Assembly: GCA_008704415.1 (NCBI GenBank)
Contig: VXIS01000114.1
Coordinates: 61,820 to 125,819, forward strand
Length of the DNA stretch: 64,000 bases
Source: Sphaerosporella brunnea
Taxonomy: Eukaryota; Ascomycota; Pezizomycetes; Pezizales; Pyronemataceae
Reading direction: 5' to 3'
Numbering within the stretch: position 1 is the stretch's first letter; each line of letters opens with the position of its first letter. The position numbers and the translations under genes were made by a program. The notes under the pieces were generated by a model. That model had not been told where the DNA came from and made no database searches. It worked only from the letters and a program-made list of their open reading frames with translations. Positions 54,501 to 64,000 of the stretch are shown here, one piece after another.

Positions 54501-57500
54501 ACGGCTGACGACCAGCTCGTCGGAGATAAAAAGATAAAAAACTTGTCCCACGCTTGGTCACGGGCGGCTTCTCTATGGGTTTTCCGATCACCACCAATCT
54601 CCCCGTAACAAGGCCATATGAAATGCGGGTAGTCCCAATTTGTCGTTCCGTTCGGGCCAGTGCAGTCCAGCTGGCCAGCATCCTCAAGCACCCACCCCTC
54701 CCTTCCCCCCACCCCACAAGCTCCCCCACACGGCGAACTGTCATCCCATCCGTGGGGTTGAAAACGCCGTCTCCGCGGGATAATTTTTGCCAGAAGAGCA
54801 AGAGGTTGATACGCCCGATTCCAGGAGGCAGAACAAGGCGGAGTTGGTAGGTACTCGTGCTGCAGAAACATGTCGGCTGTGGCATGGCCGCCGCCGCCGC
54901 GTGTCTAACTGTCACCACCGGCCCAGCTAGTGGAGTGAAAGCGTGCACGTGTTGCTAGTACCTACATGTCCGCTGCCCCAAGCCCGCTCACCGCAAGGCG
55001 CCATCGTTTCCGCTCCGCTAGGTAACCGCTATCTACCCATACCGACCCGTACCTAGGCCGGCCGGAGATGACATCCAGTGTTTGCAAGCCCGACGAGGCA
55101 TTCAGTTGTTCGCGTAACGAAGTGTCTCTGAGTTACAGGATTCAAGGCCCATGGCCTTGGGCTGATTTGCGATAGTGTTGGTCCCGCTTATGAACCAGAC
55201 GAGCACCGTGCACCCTTGGTTGGTGGGAGACCAACCAATCACAGTCACCAGGTGTGAGAAACGCGGTTCCTGTGCCCATCTCCTAGTAGAATCGATGATG
55301 CTGTCCGGGCACCTGTGTGTGTGTGATGAGGGCCTTTTGAGCGGGTTTTGGGGCTTGTTGTGCCGCCAGCCCGCCTGTTGCCCGCCTGTTTGTCCCCGTT
55401 TACTTCGCTTAGGGTAACTACAGATGGAAGGGTTTATCTTAGATTATGAATTCGAAGCCTTGGGTTGTTGGATGTCCTGCAGTTCAAACATGACCACCGG
55501 GGTTCCGTCGAGTATGCATGAAGGCATCAACTTAAGGCCTTGTTGTTTTCTCGTTTTTGAAATAACGATTGCTTTTTAGCCTGTTATTGAGAAATATGAG
55601 ATGTCGGAGACTGCAACATAGACAGAATTGAATCTGTCTCTGGGTGAAAGCAGGAGTAGGCAAATCAACCGTCGCTTTCTCGATATTGAGCACAACCCCG
55701 TTTTCCGTGTCGCGTATTCATAATTATCTGTATCTCAACGAGACGCCGACTTACAGACAGATAGACGGAAATTGTTTAAGCTGATAGCAGTCCGAAGAAC
55801 TTTCCTTCTAGACGTTGCTACATACCTAGTTCGCCCACAAAAGAAAAAGAAAGAAAAAAAAATTGCCAAGGAAACTCTAGATCTTGTATGCCGTCCCCAA
55901 TATCTGAAGGAGCCAACCAAATGCGATCGAGATCCGTAGTTAGAACATTTCCCAAGAACCGGTTAGGCTTCGGCACTGACCGAAATTTGACATGTCCAGA
56001 AATACACAATTCTCGGGTTCGCGTAGTCGCAAACCTGTTTCATTCGCCAGGCTGAGTAAAAAATCCGTAACAGTAATATAGTGCGAAACGCCAAGGCAAG
56101 AAGAGGCTAGTAGTAAGGCTGGAGTGGGTGGGGGCGTGAATTTGTTTTTTTTTTGTTTTTTTCGCTGTGGCCAGTAGAAGTGGCGCTGACCAGTGGCTGT
56201 GGTGTCCCTGATACAGTCTGTCTTTTGACTCAGAGTAACGTCTTCCCAAATAGGACAGCGCCACGGCCCAGCGGATATATTAGTAGGAGATGATGCCACT
56301 TTATATACCTAGCGGTCGTGGCGAGGCGGTGTTGTCGCCGCCAGAGATGATGAGGCGCGGCCGTGCAACGTCCGACGTTGGGGGGGTTGCCAGTTAGGAT
56401 AAACGTTAAGGGTGATTAATTGTGAAGCAGGCTCTTGCCTGATCCGTGGACACCCCATCCAGGCTCTTCGTTCTGGCTGTTCGATCCAGAAGAGTTCGTA
56501 GAAGAAGAAGGCTGTTGCGATTGGATGCCGTCGCGATGCAGCTGCGGGCGGGGATGCAAGGCTTCACTGCAGTAGAACCAGCAGCAGCGCAACGCACGTA
56601 AATTGAAGCGGCCAAATTCATGCGAGCGGAATTCATTTCTCCTGGCAGGCCGTCTTCGTACATTTGTGCACCCGGTTTTCATTGATAGGCATCGTGGGGG
56701 CTGCCGCTGATCTGGGTGTCCCCAAAACGAGCAATTGGGGTAAGTTAGTTAGCCCATCCTACTATACCCTAGTAGCTAGCTTCGTTTCGCTAGAGTCGGA
56801 GTAGCTTCCAATTCTGTAACTTTTGCCTAGACACCAAAAAAACGCCACGATACAAACCCCATCCAACAAGCGTTCGAGATGTGAGGATTTCGGCTTTCCT
56901 AAGGTAGCTGCCATGATATCCCTATGTAACTAGATCTAACCGAGGACACGACGCGGGACGAAGCCGTCGAAGCACATGACCACATGATGAGCGTCGCCGC
57001 CGCGATGCTCATGATCCCAAGTCTCGTGCGGTTGATTCATCGCGAAGCTTCAAGTTGATACGTTCGTTCGTTTCTTTGTGGGATATTGCTCCCCTATCTC
57101 GACCGCCTATCACTTCTTGTTCCAGTAATTTCAAGCTTCAATGCTGCCAAAAAAACACCAAACTCCCTTCGACCCACAACCCCCCCCCCGTTCAAAAGAA
57201 AAGAAAAAACAGTATCGCCCATCGTATTAGCAATCGCTTATGTTTCGTTTCTTCGCTGCTCACATTTTTTTTTTTTGTTTCTTCTCACCAACTGCATTGG
57301 ACCAACAAAACATCGATCCTTAATCACTTTTTTTTTTCGGCCAGATCGGCAATCCAACGATCGAATTCTCATCGAGCTTGATCGGAGGCTTCTGACGGCG
57401 TAGTTTTTGGCAAAGAGTTGATACATCACTTTTGTGTCCCGCGTGCTCCTCAAAATTTGACAGAAGTCGGTCTGGTTCTTCCTCACCAGATTAGGTAAAA

Positions 57501-59246
57501 GCAAAAAGCGGCAGAAAAAGAGCCCCATCAAGAAACCTTGTGGTGCCCAGTTAACCGGGCACCAACGTCGCAACGTTCCCGGGCCCACTTGCAATTGGCT
57601 GATGCATGGGTTCAACAGTCTGGTAGCCAATGACAGCTTGCAGAAGAAACTGCCGTTGCAACAACATCGCCTAATCGGCGATTGTTTCGTCGCAGCACAT
57701 ATGAATGTGGGGTCCGCTCTCTTTTAGAAATGTTTGCATGTTGGTAGCAACTCCTGAAGAAATAGCAATTGTTGTCTGGTCGCGCAAGCGGTTTGCTGTC
57801 ACCGCCCACCCACGGCTCGATAGGAGTACTTCTATAGGTACATACTAGAGTAGGTAGTCACCAACGGCTACAAATCCACACACTTCACCCGTTATCGATA
57901 AATACTCCGATAAGATCCGGTGAAGCGAAAGGCACGGCACTCACACTGCCACAGCAAAAGCGGTCGTGTGTGGCATGTACCAATCTCTGTGATTGGAGCT
58001 GCACTAGTTAGCCTCACTTCTGCAGGCTGGCAACAGCTCGTCTCTTGGTCGCGCCGGGCCCTAACAGCCTCGCAGGTAGTTGGCCGGGCCTACGTGTAAC
58101 TTGCAACTCGAGAAAGCTGCTGCGAAGTGAGGTACCTAGGTGAAACTACTCCTGCTCGCCTATCCAGATACTTGAGTCCAAAAACGTGGTGCGGATCCGA
58201 ATATGGCGGTACGTGCCGTCTTTCCTGATGCTAGACCTTTAGTTCCTGCATGATGAGAAGTACGGAGCTCATGTGTAAGGTACGTACACGTCAGAGGTCG
58301 AGCACATACATGAGCAGCGCATCGTGACTTCCACTCTAGCCATGCAGCCTTTTAAAAAGAAGTTCCATGCGAATGTTTCCCGAAGCCCGTACTGTGTTCC
58401 ATGAATCGCATCGCATATGCGAGAGAAAACCTGCCAATGGGGTGCGGGCGATGGCGATGTTTTTCTAGATGCCTGTAAGTGTCAGCATCGTTTACATTCA
58501 TTTAGATATACAGTATCTCGCAACGAGAATTTCGCTTCACCGGCTTGTTAGGTAAGCCTTGTCTCAGACATGCAAGCAGATAACGGCCGGAACATGTCTC
58601 GCCTTGTTCGGCGTCGAGGCTATATCGATGTCGAGTTGCGTTGGAAATCCAACTGCTGGATGTTTGTAGGTTGCTTCTATGTAGTTGGGTATGCGATGTA
58701 AGAGCACACACACAAAGAGACGGCTCGCAACCTGCGCCGATGCCCCGCGTAATACGGGTATCCTCGGAGAGCGTGGGATGTGGGTGGTTGCACAGCTGTC
58801 AAAATGTGGTGGAACCCTAACAACCGAGCCAGTGAGAAGAGCCGATCGATGGATGATGGCTGGTCGGCCCGTGGCTGGTCGAGTGAGAGCATCATCCGGA
58901 TGTGAACTGCACCGATCACGCATCTCGTACGCGTGCTTGCGTGTCTCGCAGTATCTACTCTACTTATGCGCCTTGGAGGCTGGGTAGGATGGCAACTTAC
59001 GATGAGCGGACATAACTGCTCTAGAGTACTTGCAGTTCGCTCTAACCGGGTGGATAGACATGCCGGACAGGGCGATCGGTGTGGTTTAAACGTTCGCTGC
59101 ATCGCACGGACAGGGACATGAATCCGTAGATGCGCGAGTGGCTAGTAGACCACTTATCCGATGGGTGGACTGTGCCGAAGGAGTTCTGTGTCCGCGTTAT
59201 AGTGGCGTCAGAGATCGATGGCGTGGTCGATGCATTTGTCGATGGC
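51550..59246. other. Gene-poor DNA, 7.7 kb
   Basis: I found no frame with family features or credible exon chains. It has C/G runs at 52492-52503, 52802-52815, 54093-54105 and 57180-57189, CCA/GTG-type low complexity at 52918-52960, and repeated TACCTA/TAGGTA hexamers (for example 51877, 54959, 55019, 55050, 58133). The longest open frames are driven by these repeats. A gene with very short exons cannot be excluded. Confidence 0.45.
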
Positions 59247-59272
59247 GATGGATGGATGGATGGATGGATGGA
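59247..59272. repeat. (GGAT)n microsatellite
   Basis: About six tandem GATG units, continuing as degenerate GATA/GGAG copies to about 59295. The same motif forms the microsatellite at 6857-6882. Confidence 0.9.
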
Positions 59273-59853
59273 TAGATGGAGGGAGGATGGATGAAGTGAG
59301 GTTGGAGCTGTCCGATAGACACGCGTCTAGAGTTTAGAGTTCGGCTGCGAGATAGAGTTTTGAGCTATGGGCGCCGTGGCGGCTGCCTGTGCGTCCCGTC
59401 CCCCGCACTTTTTCCCCACAAATCCGACCCTTTCTTTTTCAACAACCGAGTGGCAGCGTCTGACTTCCAACAACCGCGTCTACCCATCCGCCGGGGGCGA
59501 AGGGGGGGTGTTGCCATCACCACATCGCGCGGCTGCGCGCATGGCCATATGGCCAGCATTTCTGCGATACGGATCGGGTCTTTCTCTTCACGGTGGAATG
59601 GCTCATCGCCCGTGCACATTGGCAAGTCGGCAATGCGCGTGCAGAACTGCAGTCTAACAGGCGTTTCGCCAGGAATAACTTATTGGAGACATAGAACGTA
59701 TGGTCCAATTCCACCTGCTCGATTGGTCGTACAGCGCAATCCGTGGGAATGCCAATGCAGAATTCGATGGAGTTCACCCTCGTAACACCCAGACATACCC
59801 ACCACCCGCCTATAAACGCTTGACTGGGGTTTCAGTGGAAAAGCGATAATGTC

Positions 59854-59855
<2 letters not shown>

Positions 59856-59884
<29 letters not shown>
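59856..59884. repeat. Poly(T) tract of 29
   Basis: Longest homopolymer in the window. Read on the minus strand it is A29 preceded by AAAACCCCC-type sequence. It could be the tail of an unrecognised retroposed sequence or a plain slippage product; I see no element attached to it. Confidence 0.9.
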
Positions 59885-61544
59885 CGCATTTAACTGCCAT
59901 TTTTGGGGGTTTTGGGGGGTTTTTCCATAAAACGCAATGCGGCTTTACTGCTCCTCATTGGAGCAAAGACTTGAGATGTCGTGAGCCTATCAGAGACTAG
60001 AAACGGCCAGCCGAAAACTAACACTCTAAAAAATAAATGGTTAATGCTCCGTGATTGGTATTGCGAAGAAATGTTGGTCCAAGATGGGGAGGGCGACTCA
60101 CAAAGCTTTGATTCGCCAGAAGCTTGTTATCCATCGGATGTTGTTCACTGCTATTCATATCGCTGCAATCCGAAGGGGATGGACAATACATGGAAGCATT
60201 ACGAGGCATTGCTTCAGGTTCGGACTGATCTGTAGTATGGACGTGGAAGCCCGGTTAAAGCGAGCGCCTTCAATCTCGGGGGATAGGAAGGAAGGCCGTT
60301 ATTATTCGAAGATCCGTATTTCAATTTGGATTCCGAGGCCGAAAGCTTCCTGTCTCTACATAGACACAGAACACGGCTGGTGGGGGTCGGCATGGTTCGA
60401 CATCAAATCTCTCCGATGACAAGCGTCGTTGCATCATCTATCTGGGCTCATAGAAGCATTATGATCTGGCATGCAGCAATCCTGTAGAAATGCGGAAATG
60501 CTCAACTTGCGGTGACGTTCGATGCACAACCGCAACGGTCTCCCTGTAATTGTTGGACGTCAATGGCCCGGCCCTTTAACGGCGACAAGCCGGTAATCGT
60601 ACCTATCAAGAAGGAAGGCAGCCTGTCGCCGGCAGACTGCGTGACAGGACTAGCATCATTGTGGTTCATAGACAGTCCAGCCGAGTAATGAATGCATTGC
60701 ACAATATTATATCCCACGCCGCCTGAAATTGTCTCATAATGTCTGCAGCCGAGCCGATCAATGTATCTGTTACATACTTGAACCGTTGCTTGAGTCCCCG
60801 TGGTTCCTACAGATACGTATCTCATCATGCTGAGACGTTCTTCCTAAATGGTCGCGTTCCTGAACCTTTCCCAGCCTGGAACATTCGCTTAGGCGGAACA
60901 GGCTTGTTCTTGGCAGGCAACTATCATTATTTAGGTAATCCGTAAGTGGGGTTCCTGGACGTTCGGCACAGAACACGGCTGGGTGGCTTGCGGATGAAAC
61001 GGGGCACCCACTGACCTGGCTCTGGCTCTGGGACCCGCAAAATGACAGGTTATTTCCCGGTGCTCGGTCTTCAAAGGCTGAACAGCAGCGCAGATGTTTC
61101 CATTTTGACTCTAGAAAGCTGTCAAAACCCAGAGATATGGGAAAGTCTACGAATGGAAGACCTCGAAGCGGAATGGCGGGGGGGGGGGAGAGCGAGGGGT
61201 GGGGGTTAACGTTTGTCGAAAAGCACAGGCGGCCCGGCGATACCCGGCATCTTAGATATCGCGGAACCCTTCCGTATGGAAAGTCCAACGGGCAGTCCAA
61301 GGGGACGCTTTGACTGGTTCCGCCGACATGCATTGGGTACCTGCTTCTCCCCCCCCCCGTTCCCATGTCCCCCAGGGGCAGGCAGGCAGTCAGAATTGTT
61401 TTGCTGTTGGATCTCGATGTAACTTCCACTTTCTCGCCGGTGCCATAAGAGGCTACACTACATACCCACATGGTCGTCAGCTCAACTGTCAGAACGCGTG
61501 GGGTAAGGGATTGACCTTATTTTTTTTCTGCACCCCGCTTATGT
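59885..61544. other. Gene-poor DNA between poly(T) and LINE 3' fragment
   Basis: Overlapping short frames at 59981-60419 have no recognisable features. Contains G11 at 61178-61188 and C10 at 61349-61358. Confidence 0.45.
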
Positions 61545-61765
61545 ATGGTTCTGGATTTTGTTTTGTTTTAATCATAATGTATTCGGCCGCTTGCGGCCAT
61601 GACATATACATACAGGAGAGAAACAGACTACCCTTAGGCCTCACGGGCCTACAGACGGGCGTGCCTGGCCTGGCGGCTCTCTCAAGGAAATTTTCAGTGA
61701 AAAGAGTGAATCGAAAACCCCAAAAGACCTCCTCCAACCCTTCAGTGAAAGTGATCCCTATATCG
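61545..61765 (-). mobile_element. LINE 3'-terminal fragment, same family as 17.7 kb copy
   Basis: The sequence TGTATTCGGCCGCTTGCGGC with the following CATGACAT, and the later CAGACGGGCGTG and AAGGAAATT blocks, match the 3' UTR of the LINE at 17727-18590 in order and orientation. The TTTTGTTTTAATCAT edge matches its tail. On the minus strand the far end (GAAGGGTTGGAGGAGGTCT) resembles the last coding segment of that LINE. Only the 3' end is present, as with heavily 5'-truncated LINE insertions. Confidence 0.75.
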
Positions 61766-64000
61766 ACTTGACGTGCTCCCTCCCCGACCGACCCACTACC
61801 ATGTGCATTCCTCCGCCCAGATGCACGCCCGCTTCTAACGCCCGAAAGATCTCAAACATCGCTGTGCCCTCGATGTCGGGGATGTTTCACCCTCTGGAAC
61901 GTGGTCTCTTTGCTGCCTAAAACCATGATCCCCACACTACAATCGGCCCCGCTCGGGGCACCGGAAGAGTCCAAGTTACCGGCGACTGCGATTTGTGGGG
62001 GTTAGGTGCCTCTGCCTACCCACAGAGGGGGCCCCACTCATTGCCGGGTTGCGGACTTAGGTCGATTGGTATACGCGCACACGCTCAGGAGTTATCGCTC
62101 GCTCGCTTCGCACGATATAGTTCCGTTCCGTCTCGATGGGGGGCTCACTGCAAGCGCTATCGCCTTGCTAACTGGCGTTAAACGTTCATTCCGACGAGTT
62201 GCCATGCGGACTATCGGCTGAGGTTAATACTGAGTGGTAGCAAGCGAATCGCGGGGGCAAATGAGTTGTTGAATCGAAACCGTACACTCTACCTCGCCTG
62301 GTAGAGCGGACACACACACCACAAAAACATCGTGAAGCCAAAGTGTGCGGGGTTTTCGGTGTGCCAACGCACAGGCTTGGCATTTCCGGGCGGTTAGTGT
62401 GGTTGTCGAAGGTGTGTGTGTGTATGGTTCTGGACGTGAGGCTGGAAACGAAACTGGGCGTTTGGGCTGCAAATGAAACATCAACATCATCAATATGTAC
62501 GGCTGGGAAATCTTGGGGAGGGGAGGGGGGGATTTTGTTTTTTTTTACCCAAACAATCGGGCAAGCCTAAGTTTGACACTGGCGAGGGCAATTTTGCGGC
62601 GGTACGTAAGCCAAACCGTGTTTGGCCTCGCGGTGGTCGTTTCCATGGCTTGTAGTTAGTATCGACGCCAATCGATAGGTTGGGGTGGGATGGGGGCCAT
62701 GGAGTCTGGTCTGGCTGAGCCTCAACGGTAATATTGGAAGAAATAAAAAGCTGGAAACAATGGTTTGCTTCTTGTGACATTATCGCCGAGTATTGTTGCT
62801 TCTCGTTTCGAGGATTGGTCCTTTTTCGCCCCCCCCCCCATCCCTTGGAAATGTGGAACCGGATGGGCGGTGTTTGTCCTCAGTCGAGCCCAGCGGATTC
62901 GACGGGTACGTAGTTCTGTGTTCTCTCCTGTCAATTGGGATATACCCTCTCAATTGGCGAGGGCAGTATATCATGAGATGCCATTATGTATGCTGACACT
63001 TCGGCCCGTCTAAGTCTGACAGTGCACGTGGAATTTCGGATGTGCTGTCTTTGGCGTTCACGCGTTGTGGGGACCTGCAAGGGTTTCCTGGTTTCTGTGA
63101 TATTGACATTGACCTCCGATTGACAATTGTTTGAATGGAAAGCTCTACGTCAAACGCTGCGGTCCGGTGGACACGAACCAACCTCTGGGCATAGCTTCTC
63201 CTTCCACTATCAGCTGAATGGACGGGCCGGTACATAGGAAGTGGTATGCACCTGTGTATCACAGCCACCCTGATTCGGCTGAGGAACAGAGTTCTTGGTT
63301 GTTTCAAGTTCACTTATCTTGAAAGCTTCACATAACTGCGGATAGCTGCGCTGCCTGTCAGCCAGCCAGCCAGCCTGGTTCACTACCCTAGATCTGCCCC
63401 GAGGCTACTGTACTCTAGATTGTCGATGATAGAGTCGTCTTACTACATCACCTTCTCCACTTCGTCTTCTTGTTCCTGCATTGGTTTCTGCAAAGTTTCC
63501 CTGTACATGCTGGGACCCGCCGAGATTTCCCGCCCCATGCCATGCTCGGGCGCCGCTCGCTGGCCAACCGTTGCAGCTGGCTGTCTTAACGGAATATGCC
63601 ATTTGCAGCCGTGAAGGCATCGTTCCAAAGAAGCCTGTCGCACGATAGAGTCCATTGGTCCGCTTGTGCTGTTAGTGGGTGGGCACATATGCGGGTCCGG
63701 ATCGCCCGCCTGCCCGCACCTGTTAACGGCGGGTGCTCCCACAGAGCGTGCACCTCTCCAAGTAGGAAAGAGTTACCGGACTGGCGCGATGAATAGAGTG
63801 CCCGTCGAATACAGTATCTCCTCTACGAAGTTTTGAGAAATTTCGAAAAAAAAAAAAAAAAACTCAGGAACAACGGCTTTGGGTGTAACTGTTGCTTCCA
63901 GGCCTGCCGCTACTTTTCTTTGTCTATTTTCTTCAACAGAACAACGGCGGTGGCGGTGTTCTCTCTATGTAGAAGATCCCCCCCCCCCCTTTCCCATTGT
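61766..64000. other. Gene-poor DNA to the window end
   Basis: No gene is recognised. It contains C11 at 62829-62839, A18 at 63846-63863 and C12 at 63978-63989. Short frames on both strands have no conserved features. Confidence 0.45.

Noticed and set aside
61980..62170. Possible rRNA fragment
   Set aside because: Some stem-like GC words, but no match to conserved 5S or large-subunit blocks that I can recall.

Overview
The window looks like nuclear DNA of a filamentous ascomycete (Pezizomycotina). Genes carry one to four short introns, mostly 47-90 nt, with GT..AG ends and CTAAC-like branch points. Proteins are typical of these fungi (two bifunctional thiamine enzymes, complex I 49 kDa subunit, Yme1, an ankyrin-PH-OSBP protein). 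Tad-type LINE remnants are present. I cannot assign a genus. Exon borders below were worked out by reading splice signals against conserved protein order, so they are models.

Layout. 0.2-5.5 kb: divergent ribosome genes NOP1 (fibrillarin) and RPL17, tRNA-Arg(ACG) and a PH-domain protein. 5.5-9.5 kb: long non-coding stretch with a 55-bp tandem repeat. 9.5-17.7 kb: oxysterol-binding protein, peroxisomal-type acyl-CoA thioesterase, SDO1 (SBDS) and a class II aldolase-like protein. 17.7-20 kb: LINE remnant and a broken glycosyltransferase-like gene. 20.9-27.6 kb: an acidic orphan protein, a tRNA-Val pseudogene, and the head-to-head pair THI20/THI6. 29.6-37.8 kb: small hypothetical genes, a large F-box-like protein and nuo-49. 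40-47.3 kb: tRNA-Val(AAC), a hypothetical protein, initiator tRNA-Met, an AlkB-type DNA repair dioxygenase and YME1. 47.3-64 kb: about 16.7 kb without a convincing protein gene. It holds two more identical initiator tRNA-Met genes, two LINE remnants, a possible MITE, microsatellites and many long C/G homopolymers.

Functional links. NOP1 (rRNA 2'-O-methylation), RPL17 (60S protein) and SDO1 (60S maturation) all serve ribosome production; the first two share an intergenic promoter carrying a telobox-like site. THI20 and THI6 make and join the pyrimidine and thiazole halves of thiamine and share a 250-bp promoter. nuo-49 and YME1 are both mitochondrial inner-membrane genes but are not adjacent.

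I found no clear undescribed multigene system. The most noteworthy items are the three identical initiator tRNA genes within 9 kb of mostly gene-poor DNA, the very frequent poly(C)/poly(G) tracts, the conserved 3' hairpin shared by LINE remnants 44 kb apart, a 3-nt first coding exon in RPL17, and a PIP-box-like start in the AlkB protein.
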